The position numbers and the translations under genes are program-made. DNA of 64,000 bases, taken from Bacillota bacterium (lineage in GTDB: Bacteria; Bacillota; Clostridia; Peptostreptococcales; Anaerovoracaceae). Numbering within the stretch: position 1 is the first letter of the stretch; each line of letters opens with the position of its first letter. Shown here one piece after another: positions 36,615-46,122 of this stretch. Location of the stretch: positions 28,707-92,706 of the forward strand of contig JAUNFA010000005.1 in assembly GCA_030525285.1 (NCBI GenBank). The letters are read 5' to 3'. Under the pieces are notes generated by a model. That model had not been told where the DNA came from, did no database searches, and saw only the letters and a program-made list of their open reading frames with translations.

Positions 36615-36851
36615 TTAGTTATCAAATTCGTGTCTGTATAGGTAGCTTACGGAAATTATGAATAAGAAGAATCCGGGGTAGCATATGAATACCAGCATCC
36701 AGTCAATTCCGTCCAGTGCAAAGACTCTGATTAATTCCCAGCAAAGACTGCCGATAACTGCACCGATAACAGTGCAGAGAAATATGAACAGCTTTGATTT
36801 GTGAACTACAGATATATTCAATTTATCTAATTTGTTCCAGAGTGTTTTCAT
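36615..36851 (-). CDS. Small two-helix membrane protein with a PHO promoter, unknown function
   Basis: A 78-residue protein I do not recognise. A basic N-terminus (MKTLWNKLDKLNISVVHKSK) is followed by two hydrophobic helices (about 20-43 and 52-72) and a charged tail, RHEFDN. The ATG at 36851 lies ten bases after AAGGAG; a GTG three codons upstream is too close to that site. A promoter with the same box spacing as pst lies in front of it, and the gene is divergent from the Na/Pi cotransporter. I infer that it is made under phosphate starvation. Function cannot be given. Confidence 0.75.
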   Translation of the reverse strand: MKTLWNKLDKLNISVVHKSKLFIFLCTVIGAVIGSLCWELIRVFALDGIDWMLVFICYPGFFLFIISVSYLYRHEFDN

Positions 36852-36899
36852 TATAATCACGCTCCTTATGAATTAAGTTCTTTCCTATTGTTTGATTCA

Positions 36900-36955
36900 A
36901 TCTTATTCAAGGAAAGTAAAATCTGAAATCAGCGGAGTGTAAATTAAATGTAAAA
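36900..36955 (-). promoter_or_regulatory. Composite PHO promoter of the small membrane protein
   Basis: On the - strand the boxes are TTTTAC (36955-36950), ATTTAC (36944-36939) and TTTTAC (36921-36916), with TAAGAT as -10 (36905-36900). Offsets are 0, 11, 34 and 50, identical to the pst promoter. Start near 36893. Confidence 0.7.
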
Positions 36956-36963
36956 AATAAAAT

Positions 36964-37019
36964 TTTACATTGATTTTACACAGGGCTGTTCGCGGATTTT
37001 ACATAGGTTTTATATAGTG
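36964..37019 (+). promoter_or_regulatory. Composite PHO promoter of the Na/Pi cotransporter-phoPR operon
   Basis: TTTTAC boxes start at 36964, 36975 and 36998, followed by TATAGT at 37014. Offsets are again 0, 11, 34 and 50. An extra TTTTATA lies at 37009. Only eight base pairs separate its first box from the first box of the divergent promoter. Confidence 0.8.
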
Positions 37020-37081
37020 TCATTGAAAAGTATTAAGTATGTAAAACAATGTAAATTAATATAATTAAGGATGGAGGAAGT

Positions 37082-38869
37082 ATGGACATTTTTTCAGTAT
37101 TGTCGCTTGTTGGAGGATTAGCACTGTTCCTTTGCGGAATGAATACCATGGGTGACGGTTTAGTTAAGTTATCGGGAGGAAAGCTTGAAGGCATTCTGGA
37201 GCGACTTACTTCAAACAGAATGATGGCACTGCTTACAGGAGCAATGGTAACCGGAATAATTCAGTCGTCTTCGGCGACTACTGTAATGGTTGTAGGTTTC
37301 GTTAACTCAGAAATCATGCAGCTGGAGCAGGCGGTAGGTATAATAATGGGTGCCAATATAGGAACTACGGTGACATCGTGGTTGCTGTCACTTACAGGTA
37401 TCGAAGGATCAAGTATGCTGATGCAGCTTCTTAAACCAAGTTCATTCTCGCCTATACTTGCGGCCATAGGAATAATTCTTACTATGACGGCTAAGGATAA
37501 TAACAGGAAAAAGGATACGGGAAGCATTCTGCTCGGATTTGCAATTCTTATGTTCGGAATGGATACTATGAGTGCAGCTGTGGAACCTCTTGCAGATAAT
37601 GAGGCATTCACAAACATTCTCGTAGCATTTTCAAATCCTGTATTGGGAATGCTGGCAGGAGCTGTTCTTACTGCAGTAATCCAGTCATCATCGGCTTCGG
37701 TAGGTATACTTCAGGCATTGTGTATGACAGGGGCAATAGGATATAGTACAGCGATTCCTATCATAATGGGTCAGAATATAGGAACATGTGTCACGGCACT
37801 GATTTCATCAATAGGTGCAAGCAGGAATGCCAGAAGAGCTTCGATGATACACCTTTACTTTAATATAATAGGAACCATATTGTTTATGGTTGTATTCTAC
37901 AGCCTCAATAAATTCATCGATTTCGCATTTATGGATTCCAATGTTAATGCAGCGGGAATTGCGGTGATACACACATGCTTTAATATAGGCTGTGCAATAG
38001 TTCTATTCCCATTTGCAAATCTTCTAGTTAAGCTGGCCCGAATTTCGGTTCCTGAACATGCAGAAGAAAAGAAGGGTGAAGAACTGCCTCAGAAGCTTAT
38101 GGCTCTCGATGAACGTTTCCTTGATACTCCGGCATTTGCAATGAATCTCAGCCGAACAGCTGTAGAAGAAATGGCTGAACTTGCGGCGGATTCCTTTAAT
38201 AAGGCATTGGCTGTAATGAAAAAGTATTCGGCGGATACTGTGGAAGAAATTAAAAGGACGGAAGAACTTATAGACAGATATGACGATATAATAGGATCAT
38301 ATCTTGTGAAATTATCGGGATCAGACCTTAGTGTTGATGACAGCAGGAGCATGTCGGTAATGCTTCATTGCATTAATGATTTCGAGAGGATTTCGGATCA
38401 TGCCCGAAATATGGCGGAAAACGCTGAGGAAATGAACGCCAAAGGAATATCACTTTCCAGAGAATGCATAGAAGATTTGGATAAATTTGCAAAAGCGATT
38501 GAAGAAATACTGCGAATTACGATACAATCATTTAAAGACAATGATTACAAACAGGCAAGATACGTGGAACCTTTGGAAGATACCATAGACTCTCTGTGTC
38601 TTGAAATGAAGAATCGTCACGTTAAGAGGCTGCGTACAGGAGAATGCTCATTGTATACGGGCATGTATTTTGAAGATATTGTAACAGACGCAGAGCGTGT
38701 ATCAGACCACTGTTCCAATGTGGCAATTTATCTGATTGAAATCAAGCAGGGAGAATTCGATCCTCACAAATACCTTGAGGAAATTAAAGACACAGACGAT
38801 AAGTGGTTCAAGAAAAAGACTCAGGAATATCAGGATAAATATGTGCTGCCTGTAAAGGAAAGGAAGTAG
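37082..38869 (+). CDS. Na/Pi cotransporter family protein with C-terminal PhoU-like domain
   Basis: A 595-residue protein. The membrane half (1-325) has two inverted repeats with the mark QSSSA in TGIIQSSSATTVM and TAVIQSSSASVGI, each followed by GxNIGT (MGANIGTTVT, MGQNIGTCVT). The C-terminal half (about 345-565) is helical and PhoU-like, with HCINDFERISDHARNMAE and DAERVSDHCSNVA. Such proteins import phosphate with sodium in bacteria, and the PhoU domain may sense or restrain uptake. It is first in an operon with the two-component pair. Confidence 0.92.
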   Translation: MDIFSVLSLVGGLALFLCGMNTMGDGLVKLSGGKLEGILERLTSNRMMALLTGAMVTGIIQSSSATTVMVVGFVNSEIMQLEQAVGIIMGANIGTTVTSWLLSLTGIEGSSMLMQLLKPSSFSPILAAIGIILTMTAKDNNRKKDTGSILLGFAILMFGMDTMSAAVEPLADNEAFTNILVAFSNPVLGMLAGAVLTAVIQSSSASVGILQALCMTGAIGYSTAIPIIMGQNIGTCVTALISSIGASRNARRASMIHLYFNIIGTILFMVVFYSLNKFIDFAFMDSNVNAAGIAVIHTCFNIGCAIVLFPFANLLVKLARISVPEHAEEKKGEELPQKLMALDERFLDTPAFAMNLSRTAVEEMAELAADSFNKALAVMKKYSADTVEEIKRTEELIDRYDDIIGSYLVKLSGSDLSVDDSRSMSVMLHCINDFERISDHARNMAENAEEMNAKGISLSRECIEDLDKFAKAIEEILRITIQSFKDNDYKQARYVEPLEDTIDSLCLEMKNRHVKRLRTGECSLYTGMYFEDIVTDAERVSDHCSNVAIYLIEIKQGEFDPHKYLEEIKDTDDKWFKKKTQEYQDKYVLPVKERK

Positions 38870-38873
38870 ACGG

Positions 38874-39551
38874 ATGGCTCTTATATATATTGTAGAGGAT
38901 GATACAAGCATAAGAGAAATAGAAACAATAGCACTGAAGAACAGCAATTACATTGTGCAGGCCTTCGGGGATGCCGCGAGCTTCTATAAACAAATAGAAA
39001 TAATGATACCGGATCTGGTTCTTCTGGATATAATGTTACCTGACGAGGATGGATATGAGATTGTGCGTAAGCTGAGAAACAATGCGCATACAAGCAGAAT
39101 ACCGGTAATAATGGTATCTGCCAAATCAACTGAAATTGATATGGTCAAGGGACTTGATGATGGTGCTGACGATTATATCAAGAAACCATTTTCAATTATG
39201 GAGCTTCTTTCCAGAGTGAAAGCAATGCTGAGACGAACTCAGAAGGAAGAGGTGCATTCATTGTCAGTAGGCAAGGTGACGGTAGATGTGGATAAACATA
39301 TTGTAACTTCATGTGGTGACACTGTAGAGCTTACGTACAAGGAGTTCCAGCTCCTTAGATACCTTATGATAAATGAGGGCGTGGTGCTCAGCCGCGAATC
39401 AATAATGCAGCAGGTATGGGATACTGATTTTGAAGGTGAGACCAGAACAGTTGATATGCATATTAAAACATTGAGGCAGAAGCTGGGCGAAGGCAGTAGC
39501 ATTATCAAAACCATAAGAAATGTGGGATATGTGGTTCAGTCGGAGGAATAA
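38874..39551 (+). CDS. PhoP/PhoB-type response regulator
   Basis: A 225-residue OmpR-family regulator. The receiver domain has IVEDD, the phosphorylated aspartate in LVLLDIMLPDEDG, VSAKS and the lysine in DYIKKPF. The winged-helix domain follows from about 130 (VELTYKEFQLLRYLMINEG, TVDMHIKTLRQKLGEG). Its place beside the Na/Pi cotransporter and pst makes it the likely activator at the TTTTAC boxes. It starts five bases after the cotransporter stop. Confidence 0.9.
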   Translation: MALIYIVEDDTSIREIETIALKNSNYIVQAFGDAASFYKQIEIMIPDLVLLDIMLPDEDGYEIVRKLRNNAHTSRIPVIMVSAKSTEIDMVKGLDDGADDYIKKPFSIMELLSRVKAMLRRTQKEEVHSLSVGKVTVDVDKHIVTSCGDTVELTYKEFQLLRYLMINEGVVLSRESIMQQVWDTDFEGETRTVDMHIKTLRQKLGEGSSIIKTIRNVGYVVQSEE

Positions 39552-39557
39552 GGCAAT

Positions 39558-40916
39558 ATGAAGCGTAAGATTAATGTTACCCTTACAATAATAGCCATGT
39601 TTGCTGTTGTTACGTCTACAATAGCAATAATCATAGTGTCATACAATCTTTTCGAGAATCAGGTGAGAAACGACGTAAGAGTATCCGCAGAGCTCCTTGA
39701 TGATACGGGAGTATTTGACAGGGCCTATAGCAGCAGAAACAGAAAAATTACAGTAAAGGACAAATATTTCAAACATCTTACAAACGAAAGGTTGAGAATT
39801 ACGTGGATTGACAGGGATGGTACTGTACTTTTTGACAACGATACTGATGCCACTAGGCTTGAAAACCACAGTAATCGTCCAGAATTTATTGATGCCATGA
39901 AAGAAGGAAACGGTCAAAGTATCAGGACCTCGGACACTTTCAAAATGAACACATATTATTACGCCATCAGAATTGATAACGGCACTGTAATAAGAGTGTC
40001 TATGGAAGCAAGAACAATTGCAAGCGTATTTCTGGCATCTCTGCCGACAATAGCACTTATTGTTTTGGGCATAATAATCGTATGTATGATAATTGCACAG
40101 ATTCTTACAAAGCAAATCATAGCGCCAATCGAGAAAATGGCCGAAAATCTGGATAATGATTCCGATGTGGATGTGCAGACGGCAACTTACAGGGAACTGA
40201 TACCTTTCGCAAACAAAATCAGAAGCCAGCATGAGAAGGTTCTTAAGTCGGTTAAGAGCAGACAGGATTTCACGGCAAATGTATCCCATGAGCTAAAGAC
40301 TCCTCTTGCAGCAATTTCAGGATATGCTGAGCTTATAGAGAACAAGATGGTAGAGCCTGATCAGGAGATTTATTTCGCTAAACAGATTCATGCTAACGCG
40401 GACAGACTGTTATCAGTAATAAATGATATAATCAGCCTTTCGGAGCTTGATCACAACGAAGAAGTCCACAATTTTGAAGAGGTGGATCTTAACAAGATTG
40501 TTGGAGAATGTGTTGATGAACTTGTATTCAATGCTTCACAAAAGAAAATTCTGCTCAGCTACTCAGGAACGCAGGTTAACAAAATGGTAGATGTGAATCT
40601 GATAAGAGAACTTGTGATGAACCTGGTGCAAAATGCTGTAAGATACAATAACGAAGGCGGACATGTGAAAGTTACGGTATCAGATGAGAAGGGTAACGGT
40701 GTCATATGTGTAAAGGATGACGGCATTGGAATACCGGCAGACTCACTGGAAAGAGTTTTTGAACGATTTTACAGAGTTGATAAGAGCAGATCACGTGAAC
40801 GTGGGGGCACAGGGCTAGGACTTGCGATAGTCAAGCATATAGTTGAAATTCACAATGGCAGAATTGAAATGGAAAGTGAGATCGATAAAGGAACAACAAT
40901 AAGAATAATACTATAA
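39558..40916 (+). CDS. PhoR-type sensor histidine kinase
   Basis: A 452-residue membrane kinase. One helix at about 7-30, an extracytoplasmic sensor region of about 125 residues, a second helix at about 156-183, then a short linker and the phospho-accepting helix with FTANVSHELKTPLAAISGY (His244). The ATPase domain has NLVQNAVRYNNEGG, DDGIGIP, FERFYRVDKSRSRERGGTGLGLAIVKHI. The linker of about 50 residues has no room for a cytoplasmic PAS domain, which many PhoR proteins have. Last gene of the phosphate operon. Confidence 0.88.
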   Translation: MKRKINVTLTIIAMFAVVTSTIAIIIVSYNLFENQVRNDVRVSAELLDDTGVFDRAYSSRNRKITVKDKYFKHLTNERLRITWIDRDGTVLFDNDTDATRLENHSNRPEFIDAMKEGNGQSIRTSDTFKMNTYYYAIRIDNGTVIRVSMEARTIASVFLASLPTIALIVLGIIIVCMIIAQILTKQIIAPIEKMAENLDNDSDVDVQTATYRELIPFANKIRSQHEKVLKSVKSRQDFTANVSHELKTPLAAISGYAELIENKMVEPDQEIYFAKQIHANADRLLSVINDIISLSELDHNEEVHNFEEVDLNKIVGECVDELVFNASQKKILLSYSGTQVNKMVDVNLIRELVMNLVQNAVRYNNEGGHVKVTVSDEKGNGVICVKDDGIGIPADSLERVFERFYRVDKSRSRERGGTGLGLAIVKHIVEIHNGRIEMESEIDKGTTIRIIL

Positions 40917-40923
40917 AAATCAA

Positions 40924-40961
40924 GGGTACATATCGTGATTGTGATATGTACCCTCTTTGTT
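40924..40961 (+). terminator. Terminator after phoR
   Basis: An 11-bp perfect stem (GGGTACATATC with GATATGTACCC, eight-base loop) followed by TCTTTGTT. The convergent gpmI ends 35 bp beyond. Confidence 0.8.
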
Positions 40962-40995
40962 ATGTGAATTTAAGTCTCGTAATGTTATAACCCGC

Positions 40996-42516
40996 TTATT
41001 TTGACACGAGGGAATGACCTGTCATTTCTTCAGGTATATCAAGCCCCATAAGGTCGAGAAGTGTCGGTGCAATGTCACAAAGTCTGCCGCCGTCCATAAG
41101 ATGAACAGGGGTATTTGAAATGTGAAGCAGTGGAACATCGTTAAGTGAATGGGAAGTTACCACATTACCTGAATCATCAAGCATAACATCAGCATTACCG
41201 TGATCGGCGGTAAGGAGTACCTGACCGTTCTTAACCATTACAGCGCGGAGAATCTTTGGAACGCAGGTGTCCAAAGCTTCAATGGCAGCTTTGGCGGCAT
41301 CCATGATTCCGGTATGGCCTACCATATCTGCATTGGCAAAGTTGAGAATTATCAAATCGTATTTGTCTGTATCGATTGCTTCAATCACTTTGTCGGTTAC
41401 CTCATATGCGCTCATTTCAGGCTGAAGATCATAGGTGGCAACCTTAGGAGAGTTGACAAGTATTCTGTCTTCATTGACATTAGGTGCTTCAACACCACCG
41501 TTAAAGAAGAAGGTTACATGGGCGTACTTTTCTGTTTCCGCTATGCGAAGCTGATTAAGTCCACAGTCGGAAATATATTCGCCAAGGGTATTGCGCATGG
41601 TTTCAGGAGGATAAGCTAAAGTTACGTTAGGTAACGTTGCATCGTATTGAGTCATGCAGACATAAAAAATGTTCTGAGGAAATTTGCTGCGAGTGAATCC
41701 ATCAAAATCAGGATCGACGAAGCTGCGTGAAATCTCACGTGCACGGTCAGGTCTGAAATTGAACATAATCATGGCATCATTGTCATTTACGGTGTAGCCG
41801 TTATCGATAACTGTCGGGAGCACAAATTCGTCGTTTTCATCACGCTCATAAGCGCCTTTGACTGCATCGGCAGCTGTGGGAGCATGCTTCCCCTTTCCCA
41901 GCGTCATTGCATCGTATGCCAACTGAACTCTTTCCCAACGTTTATCTCTGTCCATTGCATAATATCTTCCGGACACCAGACTGATTCTACCGATGCCTAT
42001 TTCGTCAAGATGAGCCTGCAGAATATCGATATATTTACCTGCACAGCGTGGCGGTACATCACGTCCGTCAAGGAAACAGTGAATGGCAAGATCTTTGATA
42101 CCCTCACTCTTTGCAAGGTCAGTAAGAGCTATGAGGTGATTAATATGACTGTGGACACCTCCGTCACTGAGAAGACCGAGCAAATGAAGAGTACTGCCAT
42201 TTTTTTTGGCATGGGAAATTGCTGCAAGCAGGGCTTCGTTCCTGAAGAAATCACCGTCTTCAATTGACTTGGTTATCTTGGTAAGATCCTGATATACGAT
42301 GCGACCTGCACCGATATTAAGATGTCCCACCTCGGAATTGCCCATCTGACCTTCGGGAAGCCCTACATCAAGGCCGCATGCCTTAAGTGTGGTGCCGGGA
42401 TAATCAGCGAATATTTTATCAAGATTAGGCTTGGAAGCCTGTGCTATTGCATTGCCGTATGATGAAGCATTGACTCCGTAACCGTCAAGAATCATCAGCA
42501 TTGTAGGTCTGTTCAT
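40996..42516 (-). CDS. gpmI: 2,3-bisphosphoglycerate-independent phosphoglycerate mutase
   Basis: A 506-residue manganese enzyme of glycolysis. MILDGYG holds the first metal aspartate (Asp11) and GQMGNSEVGHLNIGAGR holds the phosphoserine (Ser61). Later metal ligands lie in NFANADMVGHTG and LLTADHGNADVM. A GGGAGAGGT ribosome site precedes the ATG. It is alone on the - strand, away from other glycolytic genes. Confidence 0.96.
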   Translation of the reverse strand: MNRPTMLMILDGYGVNASSYGNAIAQASKPNLDKIFADYPGTTLKACGLDVGLPEGQMGNSEVGHLNIGAGRIVYQDLTKITKSIEDGDFFRNEALLAAISHAKKNGSTLHLLGLLSDGGVHSHINHLIALTDLAKSEGIKDLAIHCFLDGRDVPPRCAGKYIDILQAHLDEIGIGRISLVSGRYYAMDRDKRWERVQLAYDAMTLGKGKHAPTAADAVKGAYERDENDEFVLPTVIDNGYTVNDNDAMIMFNFRPDRAREISRSFVDPDFDGFTRSKFPQNIFYVCMTQYDATLPNVTLAYPPETMRNTLGEYISDCGLNQLRIAETEKYAHVTFFFNGGVEAPNVNEDRILVNSPKVATYDLQPEMSAYEVTDKVIEAIDTDKYDLIILNFANADMVGHTGIMDAAKAAIEALDTCVPKILRAVMVKNGQVLLTADHGNADVMLDDSGNVVTSHSLNDVPLLHISNTPVHLMDGGRLCDIAPTLLDLMGLDIPEEMTGHSLVSK

Positions 42517-42567
42517 GTCTATACCTCTCCCTTAACCTGATTTAGTTTCTGAGTTGCATTTCTATTA

Positions 42568-42596
42568 ATTATAATATAGACAGATTGAGAGTTAAA
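42568..42596 (-). promoter_or_regulatory. Promoter of gpmI
   Basis: On the - strand, TTTAAC (42596-42591), 17 bp and TATAAT (42573-42568). Start near 42561, about 45 nt before the ATG. Confidence 0.6.
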
Positions 42597-42660
42597 GCTA
42601 TTTTAATGCAGGTGGTAACGAACATCTGCATTTATTAAGTGTTTGTGGTAGAATGTGATT

Positions 42661-45600
42661 ATGATGAAATGGACAGATAAACAGGAAGAAACAATCAAAA
42701 CAAGAGGTAAGAACATATTAGTGTCTGCAGCTGCCGGATCAGGTAAGACCGCTGTTCTCATTGAGAGAATAACGCGTCTTATTTTGGATAGAGAAAATCC
42801 GGTAGATGTGGATCGTTTTTTGATTACCACATTCACCAATGCAGCGGCGGCAGAGATGAAGGAACGTCTTGAAGCTGCAATACGCAAAGAAATGAATGTT
42901 CCGGGAGCGGACCGGGAATATCTTAAACGTCAGCTGAGACTTATACCGCGAGCCAACATAAGTACATTTCATTCCTTTACAATAGAGGTAATGAAGAGAT
43001 ATTTTTATCTGACAGACCTGGAACCGGGTGTCAGAATTGGTGACGAAAACCAGATGGAAATTCTGAAGAGAGAAACAATAGATGAAGTTTTTGAAAGGAG
43101 ATTTCAGGAGGACTACGAGAATTTCACGGGATTTCTTACCAAGTACAGTAAAAGTAAGAACGAAAAAGCTATCAAGGAGACAATCGTTGAACTTTACAAA
43201 GAGATGAGGAGCATTCCTTATTACATGAAGTGGGCGGATGAAAGAACTGCAATACTGGCTTCAGATTCTCCAGTGAAGGAATTTGGACTGGATAAATTCC
43301 TTGAAGAACAGCGGGAGAGTATGATGAAGGAAGCACTGGATTCATACGGTAAAGCTGTAGAACTTTTAAAAGAACACGGACTTGATAAACTGGCATCCAA
43401 GGCGGAAGAAAACCTGAATCTTATGGAAAGCGTGCCGAGAAGGCTTGAACAAAACATGGGACTGCCATCCTATACTCAGCTAAGGGCTTCGGCAGATGAA
43501 AAAGATGAATACAATATTATAAGCAAGACAGTAAAAAAGTATGCGGATGCAGGCAAAGAGATAGTCAAGAAGATGAGGGACGATTATTATGCCTTCACAA
43601 TTGAGCAGTGTGATGAGGAATTGAAACAGCTGGCAGCAGATACCAAATATTTCATTTCTGTTTTGAAAGAGTTTGAGAAAACTTTTAAAGCTCGAAAAAA
43701 GGAAATGAATCTAGTGGATTTTGATGATGTAATGCATTATGCCATTGACATTCTCGATGAAGAAATCGCACGCAGTGAATATAGAGATAAGTTTGAATAT
43801 ATTTTTGTTGATGAGTATCAGGATTGTAATGAGCTTCAGGAAAGAATTGTAGAAAAAATCAGCAGAGGAAATAATCTGTTTATGGTGGGGGACATTAAAC
43901 AGAGCATATACAGATTCAGACTTGCAGAGCCGGAGCTGTTCAGGAATCGATACAACAGGTACGATACTGATGATGAGCTTCAGAGCATAAAGATAGACCT
44001 AAACAGTAATTTTAGAAGCAAGAAATCAGTTACAGACACTGTTAACGGTGTTTTCTCTGAAATCATGGACGGTTATGATTCCAATGCCATGCTTCACTGC
44101 ACAGCCGATGAGAAATATCCGGGCATTGCGACATCTTTGCACCTGGTATCTAAGGAACTTTATTCAGGAGATGAAGATGAATTCAGTCAAGCTGAAGCAG
44201 AACTAATTGCTAGTCGAATAAGAGAGAACATAGGGCTTGAAATATATGATGCAAAGGCGGGAATCGTAAGAAATGTGACTTACGGTGATATTGTTATACT
44301 TGCGAGAGGCAACGGCACGGTAACACAACTTGAGCGTTATCTGAATAACGTGGGGATTCCGGCATATGGTCAGGCTGGGGGCGGATTTTTCCAGACAGTG
44401 GAAATAGAAGTATTTCTCAACATATTAAAGATTATAGATAATTCACGTCGCGATATCCCGCTGATATCCACAATGTGTTCGGTGGCATTTAACTTTGATG
44501 CGGGAGAACTTGCAGTCATAAGAACAGAATTCCCGAAAGGAAGCTTTTATGAAGCGGTTAAATCCTATGGCAAAGAGGGTGGCAACTCTGCAATAAAAGA
44601 GAAAATACTAAATATGTTTGAAACTGTTCAGCAATGGAAAAACCTCAAGAACACTGTATCTCTGGAGGAACTGGTAAGAAGGGTAATTGAGCAGACAGGT
44701 TACTATGATTACTGTTGTGGCCTTCCAGTAGGTAAACAGAGGGCATCAAACATAAGGCTTCTCGTAGAAAAAGCAGCAGATTATGAAGAAGAAAATTATG
44801 CAGGACTTCACGGTTTCCTGAAATATGCTGATGCTATGGTTGAAAGAAAAATCAAAGTGGATGAGGCTAAACCTCAGGGTGAGGGTGGTAATACAGTAAG
44901 AATAATGACCATCCACAAGAGCAAGGGTCTGGAGTTCCCTGTTGTAATTATTGCAGGCTTTGATAAGAATCTGAAATCCAAAACAGGTAAAGGATCAATA
45001 ATCATGCACAAGGATTATGCCATAGCTTTGCCACATGTTAACAGGAAAGAAGGATGGCATAGGAAAACTCTGCTGCAGAAAGCAATTGAAAGCAGGAAGA
45101 AAAAGGAAACAACTGACGAGGAAATCAGAGTTTTATATGTGGCAATGACAAGGGCTAAGGACAGACTCATACTGACTGGAACCATAAACAAGGAGGAAAA
45201 TCTGGATGAAACGAAAACAGGTACTTCCTCATATCTTTCAATGTCATATCCTGCCTTAAGCAAAATGAACCTGCCGGTGTCCATAGAAGACGTGGAGTTT
45301 TCGGCTGCTGCTGAAAGCAAATTCAAAGGAAAAAGGTTCGGAATAACAGACATAATAGAAAAGAGCAAAGATTGTAAGGATTCCAACATAATGGATGAAA
45401 TCAGAAGACGTCTTGAATATGTTTATCCATATGAGAGTCATAAAGTCAAATCAAAGTATTCAGTATCACAATTGAACAGATTGAACGCGGAAAATGAAAG
45501 GGTGTATCTGAACAAAACTCTTTTCTCTCAGAAACGGGATCGTCTTACGCCTGCAGAAATCGGAACGGCAATGCATGAGGTGATGGAACGAATAGATTTT

Positions 45601-46044
45601 AGAACTGCAGCCCAGCGAGGCGAAGAGTATGTAGCTGAAACAGCTGATGAAATGGCAAATCAGGGAATTCTTACGCCGGAAGAACGAAAGGCAATAAATA
45701 CAGGAAACATTGCTGCATTCTTTGAAACGGATATAGGAAAACGTGCAGCTGCTGCTTCATGCCTTTATCGTGAGCGGGAATTCATCATGCAGTGGAATAT
45801 TGATGGGATCGAAACTGTAGTACAGGGAATAGTAGACTGCTATTTCAAAGAAGAGGACGGAATTACCATAATAGATTACAAGAACAGTTACGTTACTAAT
45901 GATGAAGAAACTGAAGCTGCCGCTGATGGATACAGGGAGCAGATTGCCCTTTATGAAGAGGCTGTTTCTGCATCTGAAGGTGAAAAAATCAAGGAATCCT
46001 ACCTGTATTTTTTCCATTTGAAAAAGTTTATCAGAATCACGTAA
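42661..46044 (+). CDS. addA: ATP-dependent helicase/nuclease subunit A (AddA)
   Basis: A 1127-residue UvrD-type helicase with a C-terminal nuclease, half of the AddAB enzyme that processes DNA breaks for recombination. Helicase motifs: Walker A SAAAGSGKTAVL near 25, TFTNAAAAEM, FEYIFVDEYQDCNELQ, VGDIKQSIYRFRLAEP, RIMTIHKSKGLEFPVVI and VLYVAMTRAKDRLIL. The nuclease motif is VQGIVDCYF with IIDYKNSYV near the C-terminus. Starts at GTG 42655, ATG 42661 or ATG 42664 are possible; no good ribosome site precedes any of them. The usual neighbour addB is absent. Confidence 0.92.
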   Translation: MMKWTDKQEETIKTRGKNILVSAAAGSGKTAVLIERITRLILDRENPVDVDRFLITTFTNAAAAEMKERLEAAIRKEMNVPGADREYLKRQLRLIPRANISTFHSFTIEVMKRYFYLTDLEPGVRIGDENQMEILKRETIDEVFERRFQEDYENFTGFLTKYSKSKNEKAIKETIVELYKEMRSIPYYMKWADERTAILASDSPVKEFGLDKFLEEQRESMMKEALDSYGKAVELLKEHGLDKLASKAEENLNLMESVPRRLEQNMGLPSYTQLRASADEKDEYNIISKTVKKYADAGKEIVKKMRDDYYAFTIEQCDEELKQLAADTKYFISVLKEFEKTFKARKKEMNLVDFDDVMHYAIDILDEEIARSEYRDKFEYIFVDEYQDCNELQERIVEKISRGNNLFMVGDIKQSIYRFRLAEPELFRNRYNRYDTDDELQSIKIDLNSNFRSKKSVTDTVNGVFSEIMDGYDSNAMLHCTADEKYPGIATSLHLVSKELYSGDEDEFSQAEAELIASRIRENIGLEIYDAKAGIVRNVTYGDIVILARGNGTVTQLERYLNNVGIPAYGQAGGGFFQTVEIEVFLNILKIIDNSRRDIPLISTMCSVAFNFDAGELAVIRTEFPKGSFYEAVKSYGKEGGNSAIKEKILNMFETVQQWKNLKNTVSLEELVRRVIEQTGYYDYCCGLPVGKQRASNIRLLVEKAADYEEENYAGLHGFLKYADAMVERKIKVDEAKPQGEGGNTVRIMTIHKSKGLEFPVVIIAGFDKNLKSKTGKGSIIMHKDYAIALPHVNRKEGWHRKTLLQKAIESRKKKETTDEEIRVLYVAMTRAKDRLILTGTINKEENLDETKTGTSSYLSMSYPALSKMNLPVSIEDVEFSAAAESKFKGKRFGITDIIEKSKDCKDSNIMDEIRRRLEYVYPYESHKVKSKYSVSQLNRLNAENERVYLNKTLFSQKRDRLTPAEIGTAMHEVMERIDFRTAAQRGEEYVAETADEMANQGILTPEERKAINTGNIAAFFETDIGKRAAAASCLYREREFIMQWNIDGIETVVQGIVDCYFKEEDGITIIDYKNSYVTNDEETEAAADGYREQIALYEEAVSASEGEKIKESYLYFFHLKKFIRIT

Positions 46045-46083
46045 AAATTTTATCGGGTATTGGAAATTTTTTTGTTAAATGTG

Positions 46084-46112
46084 TTGACTTTAGACTAGGA
46101 GGGTGTTAAATT
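46084..46112 (+). promoter_or_regulatory. Promoter of the hrcA-dnaK operon
   Basis: TTGACT (46084-46089), 17 bp and TAAATT (46107-46112). The start near 46119 lies just before the CIRCE operator. Confidence 0.75.
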
Positions 46113-46122
46113 TAAATTGTGA

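Noticed and set aside
37060..37065. TATAAT as -10 of the Na/Pi cotransporter
   Set aside because: It would start RNA at about 37072, leaving no room for the GGAGG site; TATAGT at 37014 fits the shared PHO geometry.
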